DNA from: CAVVJA01 sp963801715
GTDB lineage: Bacteria; Actinomycetota; Actinomycetes; Mycobacteriales; Jatrophihabitantaceae
Length of the DNA: 64,000 nucleotides
Assembly: GCA_963801715.1 (NCBI GenBank)
Contig: CAWDGB010000014.1
Location: forward strand, 62,001-126,000
Direction of reading: 5' to 3'
Shown here one piece after another: positions 1 to 9,236 of this stretch. The notes beneath the pieces are model-generated. The model did not search any database. It saw nothing but the letters and a program-made list of their open reading frames with translations, and was not told where the DNA came from. Every line of letters starts with the position of its first letter. Positions within the stretch are counted from its first letter, which is position 1. The position numbers and the translations under genes were made by a program.

Positions 1-3
1 GGC

Positions 4-1143
4 ATGCCGACTAGCCCGCCACCCGTTCTCTCTCCACGCCGAAACTCCCGGCAGATTCGCGTCGGCGGAGTCCTCGTAGGAGGCGGAGCGCCGGTATCGG
101 TCCAGTCCATGACCACCACGCTGACCGCCGACGTCGACGCCACGTTGCAACAGATCGCCGAGCTGACCGCAGCCGGGTGCGACATCGTCCGCGTGGCGGT
201 GCCGTCGCAGGACGACGCCGAGGCGTTGCCCGCCATCGCGAAGAAGTCCCAGATCCCGGTGATCGCCGACATCCACTTCCAGCCCAGGTACGTGTTCGCG
301 GCAATCGACGCCGGCTGTGCCGCGGTGCGGGTCAACCCAGGCAACATCAAGGCATTCGACGACAAGGTGGGGGAGATCGCCAGGGCGGCCCAGGACGCCG
401 GCATTCCGATCCGAATCGGAGTGAACGCGGGATCACTCGACAAGCGGCTGCTCGCCAAGTACGGCAAGGCCACTCCGGAAGCGCTCGTCGAGTCGGCGCT
501 GTGGGAGGCGTCGCTGTTCGAGGAGCACGACTACCGGGACATCAAGATCTCGGTGAAGCACCACGACCCGGTCGTCATGGTGCGGGCCTATGAACTACTC
601 GCCGCTGCATGCGACTACCCGCTCCATCTCGGCGTCACAGAGGCCGGCCCGGCATTCCAGGGCACGATCAAGTCCGCGGTCGCATTCGGCGCCCTGCTGT
701 CCGAGGGGATCGGCGACACGATCCGGGTGTCCCTGTCCGCGCCACCCGTCGAGGAGGTAAAGGTCGGGCTGGCGATTCTCGAGTCGCTGAACCTGCGCCA
801 ACGCCGGCTGGAGATCGTCTCCTGCCCATCCTGCGGCCGGGCCCAGGTCGACGTGTACACCTTGGCCGACCGGGTCACCGCGGGTCTCGAGGGCATGGAG
901 GTGCCGCTGCGCGTCGCGGTCATGGGCTGCGTCGTCAACGGTCCCGGCGAAGCGCGCGAAGCCGACCTCGGCGTCGCCTCGGGCAACGGCAAGGGGCAGA
1001 TCTTCGTCAAGGGCGAAGTCATCAAAACCGTGCCGGAGTCACAGATCGTCGAGACTCTCATCGAGGAGGCGATGCGCCTCGCCGACGAGATGGTCGCGGC
1101 CGGGGCTGCGTCCGGGGAGCCGACGGTCACCGTCGGCAGTTAG
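4..1143 (+). CDS. ispG: 4-hydroxy-3-methylbut-2-enyl diphosphate synthase (flavodoxin)
   Basis: IspG/GcpE catalyses the penultimate step of the MEP isoprenoid pathway, reducing MEcPP to HMBPP on a [4Fe-4S] cluster. The 379-residue protein matches the usual actinobacterial length. The N-terminal TIM barrel carries the family stretch SVQSMTTT and the NPGNI segment. The C-terminal reductase domain has the three cluster cysteines, Cys274 and Cys277 (SCPSCGR) and Cys309 (MGCVVNGPGEA). The ATG is three bases from the window edge, so the upstream context (normally dxr and an RseP-type protease) is out of view and a slightly earlier start cannot be excluded. Confidence 0.96.
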   Translation: MPTSPPPVLSPRRNSRQIRVGGVLVGGGAPVSVQSMTTTLTADVDATLQQIAELTAAGCDIVRVAVPSQDDAEALPAIAKKSQIPVIADIHFQPRYVFAAIDAGCAAVRVNPGNIKAFDDKVGEIARAAQDAGIPIRIGVNAGSLDKRLLAKYGKATPEALVESALWEASLFEEHDYRDIKISVKHHDPVVMVRAYELLAAACDYPLHLGVTEAGPAFQGTIKSAVAFGALLSEGIGDTIRVSLSAPPVEEVKVGLAILESLNLRQRRLEIVSCPSCGRAQVDVYTLADRVTAGLEGMEVPLRVAVMGCVVNGPGEAREADLGVASGNGKGQIFVKGEVIKTVPESQIVETLIEEAMRLADEMVAAGAASGEPTVTVGS

Positions 1144-1166
1144 CTGCTACCGAGTGTCACGCAACG

Positions 1167-2303
1167 CTAGAGAAGTGCGCGGCGCCGCAGCGTGACCAGC
1201 GCGACCCACCCGGGCAGGGCGGGCCCCCACACGGACACGATCCGGGAGAGCAGCGCGGCTGCCGTCGCGATCGGCAACGCCATACCCGTGGCGACCAGAC
1301 CACCAATCAGCGCCGCCTCCACCGCCCCGGCTCCGCTCGGAGTCGGAATCAACGATCCAGCCGCTGACGCGGCGAGGTAGACGGCGCATAGTGCGACGAG
1401 CGACCCACGGCCGCCGACAGCGAGTACGCAGGCCGCGAACGCCAGGACATGGGTGAGGGTGAGCAGCGCGGACGCGGCAATACCCACCGCGACCCGTCCC
1501 GGTCGGCGGCGGGCGTGGGCCGCCAGTCCGGCGAGGCTCGTCCGAGCCGCCCGCAGGCCGCGGAGTACTCGCTGGGACCGACGGGCGACGAGCGATGCGG
1601 CGATGACAAGAGCGATCACCGCGGCCGCTGTGATCAGCAGGCCCGTCGCGTTCGGCATCGAAAGCTGATCACTGCCGGACAGCGCCGCCAGCCCGGCCAC
1701 GACCAGCATCGTCGCGACCAGCTGGGCGGTTTGCGCTGCGCCGACGGTCGTCAGAGCGTCCGGGGTGCTCGCGCCGGACTGCACGAGGTAGCGGGTGGCG
1801 ATCGCCGGCGTGCTGAGCGCGGACGGGGTGATGACGCGCAAGCCGCCGACCGCAAGCTGGGCGAGCAGCGTCGGGGCCAGCCGCAGTCGCAAGGCGCTGA
1901 ACCCCATCAGGTTGTAGGCAGCGGAAAGGATGGACAGCCCGAATATGCCTATCGCGACGGCCACCCAGGTCAGATTGGTCTGGGCCAGAGTGGTGGCGAA
2001 GTCGGCGTCGCGTAGCTCTATTGCGAGGACGGCCGCGGTCGTCGCGGCGGCCACGGCCGCGGCAACCGGAACCAGCCATGCCCACCGCCGTCGGGTCGCC
2101 GCTACGACAGTGGCCGGGGAATGCGCCGAGGCGGCCGCCTGGACCTGCGCCCGCGCGGAGCGATGGTCGTCCAGGACGAGTGTGGCGGCCACGGTTCGAT
2201 GCTCGTCTCGGCACCGCGCCTTGTCTGTCGGGTTAACCCCTGAGATGGGGGTAGGGGTAACCGCACGGATCTCGGGGTAGTCGAGCAGCAAAGCCGTAGT
2301 CAC
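1167..2303 (-). CDS. polytopic membrane protein, lysylphosphatidylglycerol synthase TM-region (UPF0104) family
   Basis: The 378-residue protein begins with about 70 soluble residues. About eight hydrophobic segments follow. The C-terminal motif IPTPSGAGAVEAAL is the hallmark Pro/Gly-EA signature of the LPG_synthase_TM/UPF0104 (TIGR00374-like) family of putative flippases. No catalytic synthetase domain is attached, and many actinobacterial homologues are longer, so substrate and function are unknown. The GTG start at 2303 has a GGGGGC stretch about six bases upstream. The gene lies about 100 bp downstream of the broken flavin oxidase on the same strand and converges with ispG. Confidence 0.75.
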   Translation of the reverse strand: MTTALLLDYPEIRAVTPTPISGVNPTDKARCRDEHRTVAATLVLDDHRSARAQVQAAASAHSPATVVAATRRRWAWLVPVAAAVAAATTAAVLAIELRDADFATTLAQTNLTWVAVAIGIFGLSILSAAYNLMGFSALRLRLAPTLLAQLAVGGLRVITPSALSTPAIATRYLVQSGASTPDALTTVGAAQTAQLVATMLVVAGLAALSGSDQLSMPNATGLLITAAAVIALVIAASLVARRSQRVLRGLRAARTSLAGLAAHARRRPGRVAVGIAASALLTLTHVLAFAACVLAVGGRGSLVALCAVYLAASAAGSLIPTPSGAGAVEAALIGGLVATGMALPIATAAALLSRIVSVWGPALPGWVALVTLRRRALL

Positions 2304-2399
2304 TGGTTCGCCCCCGTGTCCGTATGTCGCCCGCGCGGGTATCCATGTGTCGCCGTGTTCGGGAGCTTGGAGGGCAGGCCAGCGAGCGCTGATACGCGC

Positions 2400-3699
2400 T
2401 CAACGGCGAGGCGGTGCCGCCACGAGGGTGATCTCGCCCACATCGGACACGGACGCACAACCGGCCAGCCCGAGAGTGAGATCGAACTCCGCCAGCAGAT
2501 TCCGGACGACGTCGCGTACGCCATCACTGCCGCCCAGCGCCAGGCCGTAGACCCATGGTCGGCCGATGAGCACCGCCTGGGCGCCCAGCGCGAGGGCCTT
2601 CACCATGTCCGCACCGCTGCGAATGCCGCTGTCGAGCAGGACGGGAAGGGCCCCGGCCGCCGCGGACACCACCTCCGGCAGCGCGTCGACGGCACCGATG
2701 CCTCCGTCGATCTGACGTCCGCCGTGCGTGCTGACGATGATCCCGTCCACGCCGTGGTCAACCGCACGGCGGGCATCGTCCGGATGCAGGATGCCCTTGA
2801 GGACGATCGGCAGCCGGGTGTGGTCGCGGAGCCACCCGAGGTCGCGCCAGGTGATCGACGGGCGCGAGTAGATGTCGAGGAATGTCTCGACCGCGGCACG
2901 CGGTAATCGGCGACCGGAGGTTGGTCCAGGTCGGTCCGGGGTAGGTCCGGGCGATAGAGAGCAGTGCCCGCAATGCGGCTGCGTTGGGTCGCTGCTTGTG
3001 CTGTTCACGCTGGCCACTGCGGGCCCGCTCCGTTGCCAATCGGGTGAAGACAGGATCGCTGGTGTATTGCGCGATGCCCAACCCGTGCGAGAAGGGCAGC
3101 GACGCGAGGTCCAGATCGCGTGGTCGCCAGCCGAGCAGCGTCGTGTCAAGCGTGACGACGATGGCGTCGCATCGGCATGCTTCGGCGCGAGCGAGGAAGC
3201 TCTCTACCAGTTCGTCGACCGTGCTCCAGTACAGCTGGAACCACCGGGGTGAGTCACCCATGACGGCGACGCATTCCTCCATGGAGCGTGACGCCTGGTT
3301 CGACAGCACTATCGGAACGCGCTCGGCGGCTGCGGCTCGCGCGGCAGCGACATCAGCGTCCCGGTGCGCCAGCGATAGCACGCCGACCGGACCGAGGAGC
3401 AGCGGAGCCGGAAGGATCCGGCCGAAGAGCTCGACCGTCAGATAGCGATGCGCAACGTCGTGCAGCACGCGCGGCACGATCCGCCACCGCTCGAATCCGT
3501 CCGCGTTCGCTTGAAGGGTTGACTCCATCCCTGCGCCGCCCGCGATGTACGCCCAGGCGCGCCGGGAAAGCGCTGCCCGCGCCTTGGCTTCGAGCCCGGG
3601 CCAGCTCGTGGGGACCTTGGGGCGTCGGCCAAAGACACCGGCGCGGTAGATCGCTTCCTGCCGCAGCCGGCCGATTCCTCTGCTCGGCTCATCCGTCAT
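2400..3699 (-). pseudogene. FMN-dependent alpha-hydroxy-acid dehydrogenase / lactate 2-monooxygenase-like, frameshifted
   Basis: Two overlapping frames together make one complete FMN_dh-family enzyme of about 432 residues. The first (start 3699, ATG) has YIAGGAG, the flavin-binding LGPVG segment and FQLYW. The second (from about 2895 down to 2400) supplies LKGI, the catalytic STHGGRQIDGG with the active-site His, LDSGIRSG and IGRP. The break lies near 2893-2900: reading ACC GCG then skipping one T restores GCC GCG GTC and the family sequence AVETFLDIYSRPSITW. Family knowledge predicts oxidation of L-lactate or a related 2-hydroxy acid. Either the gene is dead by a one-base insertion or the sequence has an error. 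Both halves keep good coding character, so any decay is recent. Confidence 0.85.
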
Positions 3700-3811
3700 C
3701 GTGACCGGCTACCGCGCACCGGCTCAACCATTCGTGCCTCCCGGTTCATCTCGGCCGATCATGCCTGTTGCGCACGCCACGGGGCACGCGGGGACGGTAG
3801 CCTCGCTTCGC

Positions 3812-4678
3812 ATGACCGCCGTCCGCCCCGCGCTCCGGCGCCGCGAAGCCGTGCGGGTTCTCGACGACCGAGACCTCGACGAGGTACTCGGCCTGCTCGC
3901 GATCGATCCGGTGGCGAACGCCGTGGTCGCGGCGCGAGTCGAAGCGGCTCGCACTCTCGACGGCACTCGACTCGGCGGGGATGTGGTGGGTGTCGGCGAC
4001 CCGGGCCAGCTGTGCGCAGCTGCATTTTGCGGAGGCAACCTCCTCCCGGTCGGTGGCGACTTCGGGTCCTGGACGGTGCTCGGGCGTCACCTCGCGAACC
4101 GGCGCCGGGCCTGCTCGTCCATCGTCGGGCCGGCGTCGGCCGTCGCGATCCTGTGGCCATCGCTCTCGCGACGGTGGGGAACGGCCCGAATGATCCGCGC
4201 GTCGCAGCCGTTGCTCGTGACCGATCGCCTGCCCACGCTCCCCATCGATCCAGCGGTACGGCCGGCGGACTTCGAGGATGTCGGCCGCTACCTTCCAGCG
4301 GCGTTCGCGATGTTCGAAGAGGAACTCGGGCTGACGCCGACGGACAGTGCCGACCGACCGGGCTACCGGGTTCGCCTGACGCAGTTGATCGCGGCCGGGC
4401 ACGCCCTGGTTCGCCTGGACGACCGTGGCGCCGTGATCTTCAAGGCGGAGCTTGCAGCTGTGTCGTCCCAGTGCTGTCAGGTGCAGGGCGTGTGGGTGCG
4501 TCCCGACTTGCGCGGCCGGGGAATCGGCACCGCAGCAATGGCCGCCGTGCTCGACTACGCGTTGCAGCTCGCACCGCGGGTGAGCCTGTACGTGAACGAC
4601 TTCAACTACCCGGCTCGTCGCCTGTACGAGCGGCTCGGCATGCGCCAGATCGGCACGCTGTCGACGGTGCTGTTCTAG
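3812..4678 (+). CDS. DUF4081-GNAT acetyltransferase
   Basis: A 288-residue protein with an N-terminal DUF4081-like domain (DPVANAVVAARVEAA) and a C-terminal GNAT fold. The acetyl-CoA site is visible as VWVRPDLRGRGIGTAAM, followed by the late-GNAT motif NDFNYPARRLYERLGM. This two-domain protein commonly sits near ispG in actinobacteria. An upstream in-frame ATG at 3701 would add 37 low-complexity residues unlike the family, so the ATG at 3812 (MTAVRPALRRRE) is preferred. The substrate is unknown. It lies 22 bp before the HAD gene and may be co-transcribed with it. Confidence 0.85.
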   Translation: MTAVRPALRRREAVRVLDDRDLDEVLGLLAIDPVANAVVAARVEAARTLDGTRLGGDVVGVGDPGQLCAAAFCGGNLLPVGGDFGSWTVLGRHLANRRRACSSIVGPASAVAILWPSLSRRWGTARMIRASQPLLVTDRLPTLPIDPAVRPADFEDVGRYLPAAFAMFEEELGLTPTDSADRPGYRVRLTQLIAAGHALVRLDDRGAVIFKAELAAVSSQCCQVQGVWVRPDLRGRGIGTAAMAAVLDYALQLAPRVSLYVNDFNYPARRLYERLGMRQIGTLSTVLF

Positions 4679-4700
4679 GTCCCAACGCCCAGCGCGCAGC

Positions 4701-5378
4701 ATGACTATCCGAGCCATCATTTTCGACTGGGGCGGAACGCTCACGCCGTGGCACACCATCGATCCGAACGAGCCGTGGCTGGCTGCGACCGGCGATGCGA
4801 CTATCGCCGCCCGGCTGTCTGCGGCCGAGGACGCCGCATGGCTTCGCTCGCGCGACGAGCAGCGCAGTGCCACGCTCGCCGAGGTGCTCGACGCGGCCGG
4901 TGTCGACTCGTCGGACGAGCTGCTCGCCGCCTACCACGACTGGTGGACGCCGCATACCTTCATCGATCCGGACGTGCCGGCGTTGTTCGCGGCGCTACGG
5001 GAGCGTGGCATCCGGATCGGCGTGTTGTCGAACACCCTGTGGCCTCGTGACCACCACGAGCGCATCTTCGAACGGGACGAGGTGTTGGCCCTGATCGACG
5101 GTGCCGTGTACACCTCCGAGATCGCGTGGACGAAGCCGCACGCCGAGGCGTTCCGCGCGGCGCTCGCCGCGGTCGGCGTTGCCGACCCGGCCGAAGCGGT
5201 CTTCGTCGGCGACCGACTTTTCGACGACATCCACGGCGCGAAGAGCGTCGGCATGAAAGCGATCTGGATCCCGCACAGCATCATCCCGGAATGGCAGCGC
5301 GGCTCGGCCGACGGCGAACCGGACGCCACAGTGACCCGGCTGTCGGAATTAGTCGGCATCATCGACTCGTGGCTGTAG
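4701..5378 (+). CDS. HAD-superfamily hydrolase
   Basis: A 225-residue haloacid dehalogenase-type phosphatase. Motif I is DWGGTLT; the nucleophilic Asp is present, and the second acidic position usual in DxDGT is replaced by Gly. Motif II is VLSNT, motif III the Lys in TKPHAEAF, and motif IV VGDRLFDDIHGA. An all-helical cap is inserted after motif I. Substrate unknown; the DWGGTLT variant is common in actinobacterial HADs of unknown specificity. It overlaps the start of the ABC transporter ATPase by ten bases, which suggests translational coupling. Confidence 0.88.
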   Translation: MTIRAIIFDWGGTLTPWHTIDPNEPWLAATGDATIAARLSAAEDAAWLRSRDEQRSATLAEVLDAAGVDSSDELLAAYHDWWTPHTFIDPDVPALFAALRERGIRIGVLSNTLWPRDHHERIFERDEVLALIDGAVYTSEIAWTKPHAEAFRAALAAVGVADPAEAVFVGDRLFDDIHGAKSVGMKAIWIPHSIIPEWQRGSADGEPDATVTRLSELVGIIDSWL

Positions 5379-6364
5379 ACCGCGGCGGGCTGCGCCCGCA
5401 GCGCTTACCCGACGCGCGTGCCGAGACGCACGAACCCTTGATCCGGGCGCGTGAGTTGGTGAAGCGCTTCGGAGACTTCGAAGCGGTGCGCGGTATCGAT
5501 GTCGACGTCCGTCGCGGCGAAGCATTCGGCTTCCTGGGTCCGAACGGCGCGGGAAAGTCCTCGACGATGCGCATGATCGGAGCCGTGTCGCCGCCGTCCG
5601 GCGGCGATCTGCGGGTCTTCGGTCTGGACCCGGTGACCCACGGATCGCAGATCCGGGCTCGCATCGGCGTCTGCCCGCAGGAAGACACCGTGGACTCGGA
5701 GCTTCGGGTGCGGGAGAACCTGGTCGTGTACGGCCGGTTCTTCGGCCTCAGCCGCGCGGAGTGTCGCGCCCGCGCGGACGAGTTGCTCGCGTTCGTATCG
5801 CTGGCCGACTGGGCGGACGCGAAGGTGGAGGCGTTGTCGGGCGGGATGAAGCGGCGGTTGACGATTGCCCGCGCTCTGGTCAACTCGCCCCAGCTGTTGT
5901 TGCTCGACGAACCCACCACGGGTCTCGACCCGCAGGCCCGGCATCTGGTGTGGGAGCGGCTGTTCCGGCTCAAGCAGCAGGGCGTGACCCTCGTGCTGAC
6001 CACTCACTACATGGACGAAGCTGAGCAGCTGTGCGACCGCCTCGTCGTCATGGATCGCGGGAAGATCGTCGCGGAAGGGTCACCGCAGGCCCTCATTGAC
6101 CAGTACTCGACGCGAGAGGTCACCGAGCTCCGCTTCGCCGACGACGGCCACGCCGACCTTGCTGGCGCGGTGGCGGATCGGGTCGGCGAACTCGCTTCCC
6201 GGGTTGAGGTCCTGCCCGACCGGCTCCTCCTTTATGCCAACGACGGCGAGGCCGCCGCCGCCGCGGTCAGCCGCGGTGGGCTGCATCCCACGAGCGTTCT
6301 CGTTCGTCGCTCATCCCTGGAGGACGTGTTCCTCCGGCTCACCGGCCGAAGCCTCATCGACTAA
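5369..6364 (+). CDS. ABC transporter ATP-binding protein (drug/daunorubicin exporter type)
   Basis: Nucleotide-binding subunit of an ABC-2 exporter, 331 residues. It has Walker A (GPNGAGKSS), the signature LSGGMKRRL, Walker B (LLLLDEPTTGLD) and the switch His (LTTHYMDEAEQL). The C-terminal 80 residues match the extra domain of DrrA/NodI-type ATPases. The GTG at 5369 overlaps the HAD stop; the ribosome site is weak, so a start near 5440 (TTG) is possible. It is followed without a gap by two ABC-2 permease genes, forming a complete exporter. Cargo cannot be told from sequence. Confidence 0.92.
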   Translation: MAVDRGGLRPQRLPDARAETHEPLIRARELVKRFGDFEAVRGIDVDVRRGEAFGFLGPNGAGKSSTMRMIGAVSPPSGGDLRVFGLDPVTHGSQIRARIGVCPQEDTVDSELRVRENLVVYGRFFGLSRAECRARADELLAFVSLADWADAKVEALSGGMKRRLTIARALVNSPQLLLLDEPTTGLDPQARHLVWERLFRLKQQGVTLVLTTHYMDEAEQLCDRLVVMDRGKIVAEGSPQALIDQYSTREVTELRFADDGHADLAGAVADRVGELASRVEVLPDRLLLYANDGEAAAAAVSRGGLHPTSVLVRRSSLEDVFLRLTGRSLID

Positions 6365-7134
6365 TGCTCGCGCTGCGACAGGCCGATTACTGGGCCACGG
6401 TGTACCGGCGGGTGTGGCGAGGCACCGTCGTGACCTCCTTTGTGTTGCCGGTGCTCTACCTCGCGGCTATCGGAATAGGCCTCGGACGCTACGTCGACGC
6501 CGGCTCCACTGCGGCCCTCGGAGGCCTGAGCTATCTCGACTACGTCGGTCCCGGACTGCTCGCGACCACCGCTATGCAGACCGCGGTCGGCGAATCGACC
6601 TACCCCGTCCTCGCGTATTTCATCTGGCAAAAGGTGTATGACGCGATGATCGCCACACCGCTGCGGGTGCGGGATGTGCTCGTCGGGCATCTCGGCTATG
6701 TCGTGCTCCGGCTTGCGACGACCTGCACCGTGCTGCTCGCTGTGCTGGCCCTCTTCGGCGTCGTGCATTCGGTTGCGGGCGGGCTCGCCGCTGTCGCCGT
6801 CGCGGTCCTGGTCGGGCTGGCCTTTGCCACGCCCATCTTCGCCTTCTCGGCGCGACAGGAGAACGACAGCGGGTTCGCGCTGCTCTACCGGCTCGGCCTC
6901 ATCCCCATGTTCTTGTTCTCCGGAGCGTTCTTCCCGATATCACAGCTACCTGCCGCGATCGCGTGGCTCGCCCGGCTCACTCCGGTGTGGCACGGCGTGG
7001 AACTGTGCCGGGCGCTGACAACCGGGCGAGCCACCGTAGTGGCGGCCCTTGGCCACATCGGCTATCTCCTGCTGTGGGTCGTCGTCGGGTGGTGGCTCGC
7101 TGAGCGGGCGTTTCGTCGCCGGCTGGAGCGCTGA
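6364..7134 (+). CDS. ABC-2 type transporter permease
   Basis: A 256-residue membrane protein with about six hydrophobic segments and the ABC-2 permease motif around LFSGAFFPISQLP before the final helices. The ATG shares a base with the TAA stop of the ATPase gene (TAATG), a strong sign of translational coupling. It pairs with the next permease, likely as a heterodimer in a DrrABC-like exporter. Confidence 0.9.
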   Translation: MLALRQADYWATVYRRVWRGTVVTSFVLPVLYLAAIGIGLGRYVDAGSTAALGGLSYLDYVGPGLLATTAMQTAVGESTYPVLAYFIWQKVYDAMIATPLRVRDVLVGHLGYVVLRLATTCTVLLAVLALFGVVHSVAGGLAAVAVAVLVGLAFATPIFAFSARQENDSGFALLYRLGLIPMFLFSGAFFPISQLPAAIAWLARLTPVWHGVELCRALTTGRATVVAALGHIGYLLLWVVVGWWLAERAFRRRLER

Positions 7135-7136
7135 CG

Positions 7137-7943
7137 ATGACGTCGGCGGCGTTGGGGCTGCGCATCATCCCGTTGCGACTCGGCGAGAACGGTTGGCGTC
7201 TGGTCGAGCGCAACTACGTCGTGTTCCGCCGAAGCTGGCCCGTGTTTCTCACCGGATTCCTGGAGCCGGTGTTCTACCTGCTCTCCATTGGGCTTGGCGT
7301 CTCGCGTCTCGTCCCTGGGTTCATCGGATCCAATGGGCAGCTCATCGGATACACGCAGTACATAGCACCCGCATTGCTTGCGACGTCGGCCATGAACGGA
7401 GCGATATTCGACTCCACCTACAACGTGTTCTTCAAGCTGAAGTACGCCAAGCTCTACGACTCCATCCTGGCGACGCCGTTGGGCCCGCGGGACGTGGCCC
7501 GAGGGGAGGTGACGTGGGCGCTGCTGCGGGGTGGTGCGTATTCGGCGATGTTCATCGTCGTCATGGCCGTCATGGGTCTCATCTCCTCACCGTGGGCCGT
7601 CTTTGCCTGGCCTGCGGCGCTGCTGATCGGGTTCGGGTTCGCCGGGGTCGGCATGGGACTTACGACGTTCATGCGGTCGTGGCAGGACTTCGAATTTGTG
7701 CAACTGGCCATCGTGCCGATGTTCTTGTTCTCCGGGACCTTCTACCCGCTCAGCGCGTACCCCGAAGCGATCCGATGGCTCGTCGAGATCACCCCGCTGT
7801 ACCAGGCCGTCCACCTCGTCCGTGGGCTGACGACCGGAGATGTCTCCGTGAGCCTGCTGGTCCCGGTGGGCTACCTGTTAGCCCTCGGGGCCGCGGGGCT
7901 TGTCGTGGCCGGCAGCCGTCTGGGGCGGCTCCTGCTGCGGTGA
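7137..7943 (+). CDS. ABC-2 type transporter permease
   Basis: The second permease of the exporter, 268 residues, with about six transmembrane segments and FLFSGTFYPLSAYPEAI aligning with the equivalent loop of the preceding permease. It begins two bases after the previous stop. Its stop is two bases from the end of the convergent DUF4439 gene. Partner of the ATPase at 5369-6364; the exported compound is unknown. Confidence 0.9.
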   Translation: MTSAALGLRIIPLRLGENGWRLVERNYVVFRRSWPVFLTGFLEPVFYLLSIGLGVSRLVPGFIGSNGQLIGYTQYIAPALLATSAMNGAIFDSTYNVFFKLKYAKLYDSILATPLGPRDVARGEVTWALLRGGAYSAMFIVVMAVMGLISSPWAVFAWPAALLIGFGFAGVGMGLTTFMRSWQDFEFVQLAIVPMFLFSGTFYPLSAYPEAIRWLVEITPLYQAVHLVRGLTTGDVSVSLLVPVGYLLALGAAGLVVAGSRLGRLLLR

Positions 7944-7945
7944 CG

Positions 7946-8401
7946 TCAACTCCCAGGGAACGGCACCGTTGGTTGGGCGGGGTGCAGGATGCTCCGCCAG
8001 CGGGTCGCGCGGATCGCGCTTGCGGTCAACGCCTCGCTCGCCGCTTGGCGCAGTCCGGACGGCGCCGGCCCGGATGCTGCCGCCGTCACTAGGTATCGCC
8101 AGGCCGCGGCGCAGCTGCTCTCCGTGGCGAGGGCCAGCCGCTGGGCGTCCACCGAGCCGGCTAATGGGAACGGCAGCGGATAGTCGGTCTGCGGCGGGGC
8201 CGGTGATTGCCCGGCGGCAACGAGGGCTGCCGCGGTGCGATCGCGCAGCTCACGGTGCTGCTCCTCGAACGTTCGGGCAACGGCGATGTGTCCGGGGTCC
8301 GTCAGCTGAGGACCGAGTGCGCCGTAATAGAACACAGCTGCGTACTCGGTTCCCAAGGCCGCTTGCCAGGCCGCGTCGAGAGTCTGGGTCGGTGGGGTCA
8401 T
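7946..8401 (-). CDS. DUF4439 ferritin-like domain protein
   Basis: A 151-residue protein, mostly helical, with the DUF4439-type signature AWQAALGTEYAAVFYYGALGP and repeated Glu/His pairs (FEEQHRELRDRT) suggestive of a ferritin-like four-helix bundle. Such proteins are encoded beside rimP in many actinobacteria, usually with a partner like the gene at 8398-8898. The ATG overlaps that upstream stop by ATGA. Whether it binds metal is not shown by the sequence. Function unknown. Confidence 0.8.
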   Translation of the reverse strand: MTPPTQTLDAAWQAALGTEYAAVFYYGALGPQLTDPGHIAVARTFEEQHRELRDRTAAALVAAGQSPAPPQTDYPLPFPLAGSVDAQRLALATESSCAAAWRYLVTAAASGPAPSGLRQAASEALTASAIRATRWRSILHPAQPTVPFPGS

Positions 8402-8898
8402 GCGAGCACCACGGCGTGGGTGGCCTCGCAAGCGGCGATGCTCGCCAGCAGGCCAGCGTCGCCGCCGGCTGCGGTCAGCGCCGCTGCGGCCGTCGCCCGC
8501 GAGGCCGCAAGCTCGGCGCGGCGCACGCCGGCCACGCCCGCCGGCGTCGGCGTCGGCGCGATGGCGCTCGTTCCGCCGCCCCCCGCTGGTGTCGGCCCGT
8601 ATCGACTGGACAGGCCTTGCAGCAGCTGTAGGTGGGCCGTGTGGTCGGCGCGGAGGGGCGTCAACCGGACACCGAGCGTCGCGTCGGCGCGTATCGCTGC
8701 ATTGATGCCATGCAATAGCTGCTGCTCTCGGGCGAGCGCGGCCGGCAGCCAGTCCGGCGCCCCCGGAGGATGTCCACTCACGGCATCCGGGCGGATGAGC
8801 GCCACGAGCGCGCCGCCGGCGGCCGCAGCGGCGACCAGGCCGGCCGAGCCGAGCCACGCCCGGCGGGACATCGGCCGGTGAGACTCGGAGTAGGTCAC
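8398..8898 (-). CDS. exported helical protein with twin-arginine-like signal
   Basis: A 166-residue protein whose N-terminus has SRRAWLG followed by a hydrophobic Ala-rich stretch, a plausible Tat signal. The rest is Ala-rich and helical, with conserved-looking His positions (HGINAA, RADHTAHLQLLQ). It is translationally coupled (ATGA) to the DUF4439 gene, so the two probably work together as exported ferritin-like proteins. The GTG at 8898 has GGAGG twelve bases upstream; an ATG at 8871 would begin just before the twin arginines. Function unknown. Confidence 0.72.
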   Translation of the reverse strand: MTYSESHRPMSRRAWLGSAGLVAAAAAGGALVALIRPDAVSGHPPGAPDWLPAALAREQQLLHGINAAIRADATLGVRLTPLRADHTAHLQLLQGLSSRYGPTPAGGGGTSAIAPTPTPAGVAGVRRAELAASRATAAAALTAAGGDAGLLASIAACEATHAVVLA

Positions 8899-9236
8899 GA
8901 GTATTAATAGCCTCCGTCAACAGGATCTGCCGGCGTGCGCCGGGCCCAGACGCCGACCGGCGGCGTTATCGCCACCCCACGAAATCGCTGCGCGATTTCG
9001 CAGGGACCCCGGCAGTCGTCGGCCAGAGCGATGCTATGGCTCTCCTCCTCCGCCTTGCCGGACCGGCGTCTGGACTCCGGCTCGGTTACGGCGCGCCCCT
9101 ATTGGCGCAGGCCCTAAGTGTCGCAGAGTAGCTAAGCTCGCTACCGAGGTTGCCGTACGGCGCGTGAGGTTGACATCGACCGTGGTTGCGCAGCGCGAGC
9201 AATCGGTACAACTGCACATGCCAGGAGGATTGCCCG
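8899..9236. other. intergenic region between the divergent DUF4439 pair and rimP
   Basis: A 338-bp stretch with no convincing gene. It must hold the promoters of the leftward DUF4439 pair and the rightward rimP-nusA operon. A TTGACA is present at 9170-9175 but no good -10 follows at 16-18 bp. A perfect short inverted repeat lies at 8980-9000. AGGAGG before the rimP ATG is a strong ribosome site. Confidence 0.6.
8980..9000. repeat. perfect inverted repeat, 9-bp arms, 3-base loop
   Basis: CGAAATCGC and GCGATTTCG flank TGC. There is no T-run on either side, so it does not look like a classical intrinsic terminator. It may be an operator or an RNA hairpin in the divergent region. Confidence 0.55.

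Noticed and set aside
9170..9198. TTGACA as rimP promoter
   Set aside because: No acceptable -10 hexamer at 16-18 bp spacing.
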